Assembly: GCA_900554835.1 (NCBI GenBank)
Contig: USJD01000005.1
Coordinates: 1 to 48,800, forward strand
Length of the DNA: 48,800 bases
From: an uncultured Prevotella sp.
Lineage (GTDB): Bacteria; Bacteroidota; Bacteroidia; Bacteroidales; Bacteroidaceae
Reading direction: 5' to 3'
Shown here: positions 24,927-32,625 of the stretch, in pieces
Layout of the letters: each line of letters opens with the position of its first letter
Position numbering within the stretch: position 1 is the first letter of the stretch
Notes under the pieces: model-generated
What the model saw: the letters and a program-made list of their open reading frames with translations, nothing else
Databases searched by the model: none
Told to the model about the DNA's origin: nothing
Made by a program: the position numbers and the translations under genes

Positions 24927-25421
24927 TTAAAGTGCTGGTTTGATAGCCTCAATCCAGGCATCGATGCGCTCCTCAGTCTTATCATCCTCGTTCACATCAT
25001 CGAGAGCGAGTCCCAGGAATTTGTCTCCCTCCACAGCCTCACTATCATCAAAGGTATATCCGTCTGTAGAAACACCTGGCAACACGGTAGCACCAGCCTC
25101 CACAGCAGCATCATAGAGTTCCTTCATACCGCCGCAGAAAGTGTCAGAATATGACTCGCTGTCGCCACAACCGAAGAGAGCCACAGTCTTGCCAGCCAAT
25201 CCAGCACTCTTGAGCGTCTTCACACCGTCATACCAGTCATCCTGCATCTCGCCTGCACCCCATGTAGAAGTACCGAGAAGGAGATTCTCGTGACTTGCGA
25301 TAGTAGCCTCATCGATGTTAGCTACATCTACAGTTTCCACGCCCAACTTAGAGGCGATGGTTTCGGCTATCGACTGGCAAGAACCAGTGGAAGAGCCATA
25401 AATTACGATAGTTGTTTTCAT
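24927..25421 (-). CDS. fldA: Flavodoxin
   Basis: The 164-residue protein is a standard long-chain flavodoxin. The FMN phosphate loop is YGSSTGSCQSIA (residues 8-19), the second loop is TSTWGAGEMQDDW (about 51-63), and the third is FGCGDSESYSDTFCGG (about 83-98). It is an electron carrier in the cytoplasm that can replace ferredoxin. It forms an operon with the DUF2023 gene downstream. A TATCTTTG box at 25497-25504 lies about 76 nt upstream of the start. Confidence 0.95.
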   Translation of the reverse strand: MKTTIVIYGSSTGSCQSIAETIASKLGVETVDVANIDEATIASHENLLLGTSTWGAGEMQDDWYDGVKTLKSAGLAGKTVALFGCGDSESYSDTFCGGMKELYDAAVEAGATVLPGVSTDGYTFDDSEAVEGDKFLGLALDDVNEDDKTEERIDAWIEAIKPAL

Positions 25422-25496
25422 TTGTCTTTATCTCTTTAGTTACATTTATTCATACCAGTTGCATTCATTTATCTCAATGCATCTATTTTTCGGCTG

Positions 25497-25504
25497 CAAA
25501 GATA
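25497..25504 (-). promoter_or_regulatory. -7 box TATCTTTG of the flavodoxin operon
   Basis: On the minus strand it is followed by CAGCCG. The leader is about 70 nt. Confidence 0.7.
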
Positions 25505-25583
25505 CATCCTTTTCTCTTTATCTGCAATACCTAAAAATGATGGTTTCTGAGAAATACCTAAATATGGGGATAGGAGAAAATGT

Positions 25584-25699
25584 TTAGGATGGTTTATCCT
25601 AAAACTTCCGGAATTTGAGGACTTTTAAGACTATTCATCATAAAACTTTCTTAAATCTTATACTTTTAGGATGATTGAGCCTAAAAAATAGTATTTTTG
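25584..25699 (+). promoter_or_regulatory. Exonuclease promoter with TTTAGGATG repeats
   Basis: A -7 box TATTTTTG is at 25692-25699. TTTAGGATG followed by an inverted CCTAAA half-site occurs at 25584-25604 (TTTAGGATGGTTTATCCTAAA) and at 25665-25686. The second lies just upstream of the box, so these are operator candidates. The rest of 25505-25731 shows no gene. Confidence 0.5.
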
Positions 25700-25731
25700 C
25701 AACTAAAATAAAAACATAAATACTTAATTCG

Positions 25732-26226
25732 ATGAAAGATTTTGCAGCGATAGATTTCGAGACAGCCAACCAGCAACGTACAAGCGTCTGCTCGGTGGGT
25801 ATCGTAATAGTGAGGGATGGTGAGATAGCAGACAGCTTCTACAGCCTCATCAAGCCCGAACCAGAATATTACTCTTATTGGAACACGCGGGTTCACGGGT
25901 TAACTCTGGAAGACACGATGAATGCGGTTGTCTTCCCGAAAGTCTGGGCAGAGATTGCGCCCAAGATAGAAGGTCTGCCTCTGGTAGCCCACAATGCCTC
26001 CTTCGACGAAGGCTGCCTGAAGGCAGTATTCCAGACGTATCAGATGGAATACCCCGGCTATGAATTCCATTGCACCTGCCGTGCCTCCCGAAGAAAGCTG
26101 GGCTCTCTCCTACCCAACCATCAGCTCCAGACCGTAGCCGCCTATTGCGGTTACGACCTCACCATGCACCACAACGCCTTGGCAGATGCCGAAGCCTGTG
26201 CCTGGATAGCAAGAGAGCTGCTATAA
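25732..26226 (+). CDS. DEDDh 3'-5' exonuclease (DnaQ-like)
   Basis: The 164-residue protein has a complete exonuclease fold. ExoI is FAAIDFETAN (D8, E10), ExoII is LVAHNASFDEG (about 83-93, with the Asp), and ExoIII is HHNALADAEA (about 147-156, His and Asp). This is the epsilon-subunit-like family; a free-standing protein of this size trims 3' ends of DNA or RNA. It is followed after 134 bp by a DUF4143 ATPase with its own promoter and repeats, so it is probably a separate unit. The substrate cannot be told from the sequence. Confidence 0.88.
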   Translation: MKDFAAIDFETANQQRTSVCSVGIVIVRDGEIADSFYSLIKPEPEYYSYWNTRVHGLTLEDTMNAVVFPKVWAEIAPKIEGLPLVAHNASFDEGCLKAVFQTYQMEYPGYEFHCTCRASRRKLGSLLPNHQLQTVAAYCGYDLTMHHNALADAEACAWIARELL

Positions 26227-26234
26227 GCCAAACA

Positions 26235-26300
26235 GAGAAATTTGTGGTGTTTTTACCACAAATTTCTCGTATTTTTGTAGGGAATTTACCACAAATTTCG
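26235..26300. repeat. 33-bp-spaced repeats with inverted copy at ATPase promoter
   Basis: ACCACAAATTTC starts at 26255 and 26288, 33 bp apart, and an inverted copy (GAGAAATTTGTGGT) is at 26235-26248. The last copy abuts the -7 box TATATTTG at 26301-26308. Confidence 0.85.
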
Positions 26301-26308
26301 TATATTTG
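26301..26308 (+). promoter_or_regulatory. -7 box TATATTTG
   Basis: It is followed by CACC, about 50 nt upstream of the ATG at 26361, directly after the last repeat copy. Confidence 0.7.
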
Positions 26309-26360
26309 CACCAAAAATGCTAAAAAGCATTCAAATAAATGAATTAATAACAGAAGAAAT

Positions 26361-27533
26361 ATGGAATTATTGAAGCAATTATCCGACAATCTCATCAAAC
26401 GTACAGACACCCGATACGTAAGATATATGTATCATCAGATTCCATGGAAGAATCGGATGACAGCCCTTGTGGGACCTCGTGGCGTGGGTAAGACCACACT
26501 CCTCTTGCAGTACATCAAGCAGAATCTCAAGTTGAAGGACACCCTATATGTGAGTGCCGAATCCATCTATTTCGCCAATCATACACTCTTTGAAACTGCC
26601 ATGAAGTTCAATCAACTTGGCGGCAAGCATTTCTTTATCGACGAAATACATAAATATAAAGGATGGGCAACGGAGCTGAAGATGATATACGATAATCTGC
26701 CCGACCTGCAAGTAGTGTTTACAGGATCATCAGTGCTTGACATCTATCAGGGAACCGCCGACTTAAGCCGTCGTGTCCTCGTCTATAAAATGCAAGGTCT
26801 GTCGTTTAGAGAATATATTGGCATGAAACTCGGAATCGACCTACCAGCCTACACATTGGAGCAAATCGTTAATCATGAGGTAGAGTTGCCGATAGAGATA
26901 GACCATCCCCTATCCCTCTTCAACGAATATCTGCGCCAGGGGTACTATCCTTTTTATGAAGACGAGGGCTATAAGATGCGCTTAAACCAGGTAGTAAGCA
27001 TAACGTTGGAAACCGACATTCCCCAATATGCCAACTACACAGTAACCATATCGAGGAAATTAAAGGAACTGATGCAGGTGATAGCAGACAGTGTGCCATT
27101 CAAGCCTAACATGAGCACCATCGCAACAACCATCAAGGCAGACCGCGGCTTGCTTCCCGACTACTTTGAACTTATGGAAAAGGCAGGTCTCATCGCCCAA
27201 CTCCACGATTCAACAAAGGGAGTAAGAGGTCTGGGAAAGGTTGAAAAAGTATATCTCGACAATACAAACCTCTCTTTCGCCCTCACATCTGAAACTCCCG
27301 ATATAGGAAATCAACGTGAGACCTTTTTCTTTAATCAGATGAGAGTGAACCATACCGTTTACAATTCTCCCATCTCTGATTTTCTGATAGACGGCAAGAC
27401 CTTTGAGATAGGTGGCAAGAAGAAAGGTCAGAAGCAGATAACCGAGGCAGAAGAGGGATATATCGTAAAAGATGATATTGAAACCGGTTTCGGCAATATC
27501 ATTCCTCTCTGGACATTCGGAATGAATTATTAA
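26361..27533 (+). CDS. AAA ATPase, short DUF4143 type
   Basis: The 390-residue protein has Walker A GPRGVGKT (38-45), Walker B FFIDEIHKY (about 91-99), sensor TGSSVLD and a winged-helix-like middle. The tail is shorter than in its relatives: ISDFLIDGKTFEIGGKKKG (about 345-362) keeps a D...E-x-G-G-K variant of the nuclease-like motif. Lys in place of the usual E-x-K spacing may mean altered or lost catalysis. Two direct copies and one inverted copy of a private motif sit at its promoter. It is divergent in sequence from the 13787 and 22686 ATPases. Function unknown. Confidence 0.83.
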   Translation: MELLKQLSDNLIKRTDTRYVRYMYHQIPWKNRMTALVGPRGVGKTTLLLQYIKQNLKLKDTLYVSAESIYFANHTLFETAMKFNQLGGKHFFIDEIHKYKGWATELKMIYDNLPDLQVVFTGSSVLDIYQGTADLSRRVLVYKMQGLSFREYIGMKLGIDLPAYTLEQIVNHEVELPIEIDHPLSLFNEYLRQGYYPFYEDEGYKMRLNQVVSITLETDIPQYANYTVTISRKLKELMQVIADSVPFKPNMSTIATTIKADRGLLPDYFELMEKAGLIAQLHDSTKGVRGLGKVEKVYLDNTNLSFALTSETPDIGNQRETFFFNQMRVNHTVYNSPISDFLIDGKTFEIGGKKKGQKQITEAEEGYIVKDDIETGFGNIIPLWTFGMNY

Positions 27534-27573
27534 ATTGTGATTGTTACATAAAGGATTACATTCCCCATCTTTT

Positions 27574-27588
27574 TGGCACGCAGATTGT
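27574..27588 (+). promoter_or_regulatory. Sigma-54-like -24/-12 promoter
   Basis: TTGGCACGCAGATTGT matches the RpoN consensus TGGCAC-N5-TTGC with one mismatch (final C to T). The -24 GG is at 27575-27576, and the start is expected near 27600. No gene follows on the plus strand, only a short stretch with a hairpin. No second match was seen in the window. Confidence 0.45.
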
Positions 27589-27599
27589 GACTATGAATA

Positions 27600-27710
27600 T
27601 CGGGTTCGATAATAATAGATATTGCATAGATAGAAATTACAAGGTAGACTTTTAGGTTCAGTTTTTGAAAGTGAATCCTGCTGGCTGTGATACCAGCAGG
27701 ATTCTGCGTT
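27600..27710 (+). ncRNA. Candidate short RNA from the sigma-54-like promoter
   Basis: The interval runs from the predicted start to a stable hairpin AATCCTGCTGG/CCAGCAGGATT (27674-27703). The following T-tract is poor (CTGCGTTATT). No open frame starts inside it. A 20-codon frame starting at 27593 begins before the predicted start site and is not called. Confidence 0.3.
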
Positions 27711-27718
27711 ATTATGCT

Positions 27719-27901
27719 CTAAAACAAACCATTCCGTTTCATTAAATTCAACAATTCTTTATCAGAGATAGATTCCATTTCTGATTTATCATAAATGGTC
27801 AATAGTTCTATAAAACCATCCTCTTCATTCATGATTGCCATAAAGGAAATAACTCTAGCACCACCACTTTTTCCTTTACCTTTAGAAGCGATACCTATTT
27901 C
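27719..27901 (-). pseudogene. Fossil of a RelE/HigB-type toxin gene
   Basis: The minus strand has a 60-codon open stretch between stops with no start codon at its beginning. EIGIASKGKGKSGGARVIS is followed by FIELLTIYDKSEMESISDKE. This is the C-terminal half of RelE/ParE-superfamily toxins: the K-G-K-S-G-G-x-R-V core strand and the final I-Y-D-K-S-E strand. The N-terminal half is absent and stop codons (TAG at 27902, TAA at 27920) precede it. No antitoxin gene is adjacent. It is a remnant, not a working toxin. Confidence 0.75.
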
Positions 27902-27975
27902 CTACATAATACTTGATTTTTAACACATTACAATATTATAAAATTTCAAGCAAACATAGGTTGTTTAAGTTTGAG

Positions 27976-28008
27976 CGGAGCGTGCTTGTGAAATCACGCT
28001 CCGTTTTT
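27976..28008 (+). terminator. Terminator hairpin
   Basis: CGGAGCGTG pairs with CACGCTCCG, followed by TTTTTATTTATT on the plus strand. No intact plus-strand gene is next to it. It may end the transcript from the 27574 promoter. Confidence 0.7.
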
Positions 28009-28024
28009 ATTTATTCCTTAGATA

Positions 28025-28633
28025 TTAGATGACGGTGAGCCAGATTGCCTCGTCTCTCTCCCTCGCCTCAGTAATGCGGTCGATGAGGCGTTTCAGCCAC
28101 TGTCGGGAGTTCACCACCATGCCCTTGTATTTGTTCTCCCCCACGAGGATGCAGCCCTGCGTGTCGTCGGGATAGTTGCCAGCGTGGATGCGGATGCCCT
28201 CGAAGTTTGGCACGCCTTGCACGAGGGGAAGCCACGTCTTGAATCGGGGCGACTTCGTGATGACCACTGGGTAAGAGCCTTCGGGGATAGCCGTCTTGCC
28301 TGGTATCTTGCGAGCCTTCTTGCCCGATTGTCGGCTGTATCGGGCATCCACCTCTTCGGGCTTCAAGTCGATGCCGAGAAGGTTGCGCCAAGTCGGCTCC
28401 AAGGTGTCGCAGAAGTAATACTCCTTGGTGAGTTGGCTCTCGTCCACCTCATAGTGGATGATTCGCTTGTCGCCCAAGCGTTTGCCTGGGAGGATTTCTC
28501 GTTGCACCACTGGCTTGCTATCAGCTCCCTTAGCACATGAATTCTTCACTCTTCCCTCTTCACTCTTCACTATAAAGAGTCTTCCGATGGTATAGGTGTT
28601 CTTCTTTGCTATTCGTTTCAAAATGATTTCCAT
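28025..28633 (-). CDS. DUF5675 protein, L,D-transpeptidase-like motif
   Basis: The 202-residue protein matches DUF5675 from memory: N-terminal ILKRIAKKNTYTIGRL, central YYFCDTLEPTWRN, then AIPEGSYPVVITKSP and EGIRIHAGNYPDDTQGCILVG. The His and Cys in HAGN...DTQGC resemble the catalytic HxG...GC of YkuD-type transpeptidases, so a peptidoglycan-related role is possible (inference). Two inserts are visible: residues about 22-70 include VKSEEGRVKN, encoded by a dispersed DNA repeat, and about 93-115 include a Lys/Arg-rich run. It is the last gene of a four-gene operon, 6 bp after the DUF3987 gene. No signal peptide is seen. Confidence 0.8.
   Translation of the reverse strand: MEIILKRIAKKNTYTIGRLFIVKSEEGRVKNSCAKGADSKPVVQREILPGKRLGDKRIIHYEVDESQLTKEYYFCDTLEPTWRNLLGIDLKPEEVDARYSRQSGKKARKIPGKTAIPEGSYPVVITKSPRFKTWLPLVQGVPNFEGIRIHAGNYPDDTQGCILVGENKYKGMVVNSRQWLKRLIDRITEARERDEAIWLTVI
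28541..28570 (-). repeat. In-frame copy of a GAAGAGTGAAGA repeat
   Basis: On the minus strand, GTGAAGAGTGAAGA(G/A) units make a 30-bp block nearly identical to 30758-30787. Both encode VKSEE(G/L)RVKN inside otherwise unrelated proteins. Confidence 0.8.
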
Positions 28634-28639
28634 TGTCGT

Positions 28640-31105
28640 TTATTGTTTTAAAAATTTCAACTTGCGGAAAATCGGACTGTCACTGTCACCGTCACCACTT
28701 TCCATCCTTGCCACATACCCACGATGCACCCATTGCTTCAAGGCATCCTTGATGCGCTTGCGGTCGTCGTTGTCGAAGCCTTGCGAACGGCGCACCTTCA
28801 CGTAGTCGTCCTCGGTGAAGCTGTCGGGCAAGAGGGTGAGCAGGTTCTTCGGGCCATTAGGGGCCGTGCGAGAAACCTTGTCTTGCTCGCCGTCGGCATC
28901 GTATATCATCTGCCCGAAGAGTTTCAGCTTGCACCATAGGTCGTAACGCTCGCTCCAGCGGATGAAGTCCTCGATGCTCTTCTCCCATTTCATGCCATTA
29001 GCCACGTAGAGGACGCACGCCTTTAGGTAGGCAATGACATTGGCTCGGAAGCTAAGATTTTCAAAGACGTAGTTCTGAGAGAGCCTTGCGAACTCGGCGT
29101 TTTCCTCCACCAGTTTCTTGGCGAGTTTCATAGCCTGAGGGCAATCCACCAATCCACGAGCCTTTAGGAGGTTGTCGATGTAGGGCTTCAATTCCTCGTC
29201 GAAGGCGGCATCGTACGTGCCATAAATGGGCATCGCCGAACCGCACGGTCTGCGCTCGATGGTGGCGAAGCTGATGCGAGAGATGGGACCATCCGTCACC
29301 ACTCTGCGGAAGTAGTCGCGGCATTTCTTCGGGGTGCAACAGGCGTTCCAGTTGAAGCGAACCTTTACCGTTTCGGTCACTGATTGCACGCCCACACGGT
29401 CTTGACCGTAATTGCCGATGTCGAAGGCAAGCTCCATGATGCGGAAGTGCTGGTTGGTCTTGCCTTTGAGGGCATCGAAGAGGTTCAGCTCGTTTATCTT
29501 CGCATAAAGAAAATGGTTCTCCGCCTCTTTCATGCGCAATACAAAAGCAGGGTTCGTCATGTCGATGTTCACCTCTTGGATAACCAAGCCTTCGGGACGC
29601 TCTCGCTTGTCCTTGTTCGAGCCTTTACGGTTGCATTCGTCCTTCCAAGCTCGTTCACGCTCTCGTTGCTCGGCATCTCTCGCTCTTATATCAGCCATGA
29701 TATGATTTATCGGCTGGGTGATGGATTCCTTTCCGCTTCCAGTCGGTGCGCAAAGGATGCTCATTAAGGTCGCCTCATGCTCCACGTTGTCGATGTAGCG
29801 AAAGCGTGTGTCGCAGAGGTGGGCGGCAAGGCTTGGAAACACGGCTTGCGATACGGCTGGCTGGTAAATGGTCGGGGTTCTGCTCACCAATAGCTTTATC
29901 AGCTTCGGCAATTTGCTTGGCATTTCGTGGATGCGATAGAAATAGCTTTCGGGGTTGCCGATGTCGCCGTAATCGTCCGTGTCGTAGTTGGCGGCTCTGC
30001 CTCGTGCTTGCTCGTCCTGGCAGAGGGAGATTGCCTTGCGAACGATGCTCGGCATTCGGTGGCTCTGCTTGCGGTTGCAGGCACTATCTACCGTAGCGTA
30101 GGCTCTCTGCTGCTCCTCGCCGAAGGTCGGGAGGATAGCCTTTATCCAGTCTCGATTGTCATCGCAGAGGTAGCGCAAGTAACACGACAGCGTGAAGATG
30201 AAGCTGTTGCGTGAGCCATGCTGAGGCTCGCCTCCCAATAGCTCAACCAGTTTCGAGGTTATCGACGAATATGGGATTCCGTCGTATTCCATCGGGAAGT
30301 TTTTCTCGGTCTCCATTCCGCCATTGCCTTGATTCCCTCCATTATCGCCGATATGATTATCATCAGAATGATTAGTATCAGCAGGTTGGGCATGCTCAGC
30401 AGGAGAGCCAAGAGAAACAGCAGGATTGCCATTGTTGCCCGAAAGTCGATTGTCTTTGTCGTTAGTGTCATTGTTGATTTGGGTGTTGATTTGGGTGTTG
30501 ATTTGATTGTTGATTGATGAATTGTGTTCTTTGAATAGCTCGCCTTCGTTGATGTAGAGGATATACTCCTCTGGCACGATAAAGGAAGGTCTCGCCAAGT
30601 CCTTTACGCAAACGTCATAGTCCGCATCCTCCAGTTGCTCCGACATCCACTTCTGCGCCTGAGCCAAATCCATGCCATCGGGAATCGTGAAGACGAGGCG
30701 CAAGCCCTCCAAGGATGGCGTTACATGCACCAAGAGGATTCTCTCCAAAGCACTTGGATTCTTCACTCTTAGTTCTTCACTCTTCACTTCCCAATATCCC
30801 TTGGGATTTGGGATATGATCTTTGTCATAGATGCTCAGTCCGCTCGGTATGGCGTCAGCGTTGAGGCGGCGACCATTCTTGAATGTGGCGTGTGGCGTGA
30901 GGATAGGGAGCTGGCTCTTCAGCTGAGTCTTCATCGCATCATAGTCCTCCTGGCAGATTTCGCCACGGCGCTTGCGTTCGAGTGCGTCCTCAATCTGCGC
31001 GCAAACGTCCTTCACCCGGCTACTCTGGGTAGCTTGGTGGAAAAGCTCGGGGGTGCAGACCTGCACCCCTCGGCTTCTTACGCTCTGTGATATTCCAAAA
31101 GCCAT
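28640..31105 (-). CDS. BT4734/VirE-N plus DUF3987 primase-helicase-like protein
   Basis: The 821-residue protein has an N-terminal BT4734/VirE-like segment (about 1-190, with SLEGLRLVFTIPDG). A low-complexity linker of NTQINTQIN-type and Asn/Gly-rich sequence spans about 195-265. A domain around 280-380 contains CYLRYLCDDN, and a DUF3987 ATPase-like region has SILCAPTGSGKESITQP (about 452-468). The tail ends SGDGDSDSPIFRKLKFLK. Such proteins are associated with integrated elements and probably act in replication, by analogy with VapE/primase-helicases (inference). The 3' end contains a 35-bp sequence repeated exactly at 39512-39546. It is in an operon with two small upstream genes and DUF5675. 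Confidence 0.8.
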   Translation of the reverse strand: MAFGISQSVRSRGVQVCTPELFHQATQSSRVKDVCAQIEDALERKRRGEICQEDYDAMKTQLKSQLPILTPHATFKNGRRLNADAIPSGLSIYDKDHIPNPKGYWEVKSEELRVKNPSALERILLVHVTPSLEGLRLVFTIPDGMDLAQAQKWMSEQLEDADYDVCVKDLARPSFIVPEEYILYINEGELFKEHNSSINNQINTQINTQINNDTNDKDNRLSGNNGNPAVSLGSPAEHAQPADTNHSDDNHIGDNGGNQGNGGMETEKNFPMEYDGIPYSSITSKLVELLGGEPQHGSRNSFIFTLSCYLRYLCDDNRDWIKAILPTFGEEQQRAYATVDSACNRKQSHRMPSIVRKAISLCQDEQARGRAANYDTDDYGDIGNPESYFYRIHEMPSKLPKLIKLLVSRTPTIYQPAVSQAVFPSLAAHLCDTRFRYIDNVEHEATLMSILCAPTGSGKESITQPINHIMADIRARDAEQRERERAWKDECNRKGSNKDKRERPEGLVIQEVNIDMTNPAFVLRMKEAENHFLYAKINELNLFDALKGKTNQHFRIMELAFDIGNYGQDRVGVQSVTETVKVRFNWNACCTPKKCRDYFRRVVTDGPISRISFATIERRPCGSAMPIYGTYDAAFDEELKPYIDNLLKARGLVDCPQAMKLAKKLVEENAEFARLSQNYVFENLSFRANVIAYLKACVLYVANGMKWEKSIEDFIRWSERYDLWCKLKLFGQMIYDADGEQDKVSRTAPNGPKNLLTLLPDSFTEDDYVKVRRSQGFDNDDRKRIKDALKQWVHRGYVARMESGDGDSDSPIFRKLKFLKQ
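28663..28697 (+). repeat. 35-bp perfect direct repeat, left copy
   Basis: TGCGGAAAATCGGACTGTCA plus CTGTCACCGTCACCA is identical to 39512-39546. Here it encodes, on the minus strand, the GDGDSDSPIFR end of the DUF3987 protein. Confidence 0.95.
30758..30787 (-). repeat. In-frame copy of a GAAGAGTGAAGA repeat
   Basis: This is the partner of 28541-28570. It encodes VKSEELRVKN (residues 107-116) of the DUF3987 protein. Confidence 0.8.
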
Positions 31106-31146
31106 TTACTTCTTCTTTTTTGTCTTGTTCTACATACGTTTATCAC

Positions 31147-31461
31147 TTACCAACTGATGGGAATCACTCTGTCGATGAATGCGCTTGCCTTGGCACTCTC
31201 GCTGATGATGGCGGAGGCAGGCACCACGTCGGTTTCCTCTCGGTCGATGCAGAGGTGCAGTCTCACGTTCTCCATGCCCACGCTCGCTCTGCCGTGAGGG
31301 AGCTTGATGTATCGGCGAATCTCTCGCTTGCCATTGCTTGTACGCCAAGCATTGAAATTTCCCTCGTTGGGACTTACCAAGGCGATTGTGCCCTTCACTC
31401 TGTTGCCACCTGCCACGAGGCTCTTATATACCTCGTCCGAAATCTGTACCTGTATGTTCAT
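31147..31461 (-). CDS. Small conserved protein of the DUF3987 operon
   Basis: The 104-residue protein has a regular alternating strand pattern (MNIQVQISDEVYKSLVAG, then GTIALVSPNEGNFNAW, then VGMENVRLHLCIDREE). I do not recognise the family. It is 41 bp upstream of the DUF3987 gene and 22 bp downstream of a DUF3127-like gene, all on one strand, so a shared role in element replication or maintenance is likely (inference). Its end contains Ala/Ser-rich helical sequence (SAIISESAKASAFIDR). No membrane or secretion signal is seen. Confidence 0.7.
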   Translation of the reverse strand: MNIQVQISDEVYKSLVAGGNRVKGTIALVSPNEGNFNAWRTSNGKREIRRYIKLPHGRASVGMENVRLHLCIDREETDVVPASAIISESAKASAFIDRVIPISW

Positions 31462-31483
31462 ATTATTCTAATTTTTATGTTCT

Positions 31484-31759
31484 TTATTTGATTCCCTCGA
31501 AGTCCACGATGGAAGTCTTCCCGAAGTATCTGCCATTGTATTCCTCCACTTTGTGGTAGAGAGCCACGCCGAGCACATCGCCCTCCTTGGCGGTAAACTT
31601 ATCGACGGCATCGCCGAAGAGACGAGCCACGTATCGGTCGGGGTGAACGGCGTTCTGCACCGCCTCCAAGATAACGTCACGGCTCTTCCAAGGGTTGCCT
31701 GTCTGCTGGCTCACGCCGCTCTGAGTGGCGAGGAGCTTTACTACTTTCATTTTTTCCAT
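31484..31759 (-). CDS. DUF3127-like putative single-strand DNA-binding protein
   Basis: From MEKMKVVKLL at 31759 the product is 91 residues. It has the order seen in DUF3127/OB-fold proteins: GNPWKSRDVILEA, then VARLFGDAVDKF, then EGDVLGVALYH, and EYNGRYFGKTSIVDF at the end. The W/Y-N-G-R-Y-F motif is the most telling. Such proteins bind single-stranded DNA. Three in-frame ATGs lie at 31807, 31759 and 31750; the promoter box at 31861-31868 permits any of them. It is the first gene of the DUF3987 operon. Confidence 0.65.
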   Translation of the reverse strand: MEKMKVVKLLATQSGVSQQTGNPWKSRDVILEAVQNAVHPDRYVARLFGDAVDKFTAKEGDVLGVALYHKVEEYNGRYFGKTSIVDFEGIK

Positions 31760-31860
31760 TTGCATAATTTTATGGTTTAACATATAATTACTTGCCGATA
31801 TATACAAAAGGAAGAATGCTGGTGGCCACCTTTATTCCGTCTTCTTGATTTTCGACGTTG

Positions 31861-31868
31861 CAAAGGTA
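31861..31868 (-). promoter_or_regulatory. -7 box TACCTTTG of the DUF3987 operon
   Basis: On the minus strand it is followed by CAACG. The leader is about 95 nt if the 31759 start is used. Confidence 0.7.
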
Positions 31869-31930
31869 CGAAAAAGGCATCGTTATGTATTTTATGCAAA
31901 ATATGCAAAACTCTATTATGCATAAAAACA

Positions 31931-31962
31931 ATAAGGGGCAATCCGTATGGGACTGCCCTTAT
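31931..31962 (-). terminator. Terminator of the three-gene cassette
   Basis: On the minus strand ATAAGGGCAGTCCC pairs with GGATTGCCCCTTAT across ATAC, followed by TGTTTTTATG. It lies 70 bp after the stop at 32032. Confidence 0.8.
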
Positions 31963-32031
31963 ATAAAGGAAAATATGAAATTAAGATTCTTTGATAAAAA
32001 ACAAATGGACCTTCTATTTTGCACAATCAGA

Positions 32032-32625
32032 CTATTTTTCATAAAAAACATCGACAAGATTTTCCATTACTTCATTCTTAGGAATATCTTGTAACCACTT
32101 TCTCATTGCATTTGCAAAAGTTTCGATAGTAACATCATTGCTTATGCCACAGTCTTCATTCAAAAAGCGAAAAATAGCTCTCGCATTATAAAAGCACTTT
32201 GCTATAAGCCCCTCTGATTGCCATTTTTTGTAAAAAGCAAGAATGGCTTGGTTGATATGCGATTCTTTCTTAGCATCCAATTTTAATGATGCCCAATGAT
32301 GCTCCTTTAAAAAACGGACAAATTCTTCCGCCTTTGTTTTGGTCAACTTTTCGTCTTTGTTATTCTCTTGTGCATCTATAAACAACTCTTCCTGTTTCCT
32401 ACCTGAAGAAAAGGGAGGTTTTGTTGATTTATTTTTTGAGGCTTCTTCTTGTTCTGCCTTGGGAGTTGCCGTCTGGTAGTGATTTTCTATTTTTTCAACA
32501 TAGATGCCATTGCCATTAACAAATTGTTCGATATTAACAGTTCCTGTTCCAAACAATTTCTGTATAAATTCTACATTCTTCAAATTATCTGTTGCCATTT
32601 CTATACCATTTAATTCGTTATACAT
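32032..32625 (-). CDS. Unknown protein, third gene of a cassette
   Basis: The 197-residue protein has an N-terminal part with VNIEQFVNGNGIYVEKIENH, a charged linker (about 60-95) and a helical C-terminal domain (AEEFVRFLKEHHWASLKLDA, then ARAIFRFLNEDCGIS). I recognise no family. The C-terminal half resembles the short helical tails of other uncharacterised Bacteroidales mobile-element proteins, but only vaguely. It overlaps the stop of the coiled-coil gene by 16 bp if the first ATG is used, while MATDN at 32598 would avoid overlap. A terminator follows it, so it closes the cassette. Confidence 0.65.
   Translation of the reverse strand: MYNELNGIEMATDNLKNVEFIQKLFGTGTVNIEQFVNGNGIYVEKIENHYQTATPKAEQEEASKNKSTKPPFSSGRKQEELFIDAQENNKDEKLTKTKAEEFVRFLKEHHWASLKLDAKKESHINQAILAFYKKWQSEGLIAKCFYNARAIFRFLNEDCGISNDVTIETFANAMRKWLQDIPKNEVMENLVDVFYEK

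Noticed and set aside
27593..27655. 20-residue peptide gene (MNIGFDNNRY...)
   Set aside because: Its ATG lies upstream of the start predicted from the sigma-54-like promoter and there is no homology support.
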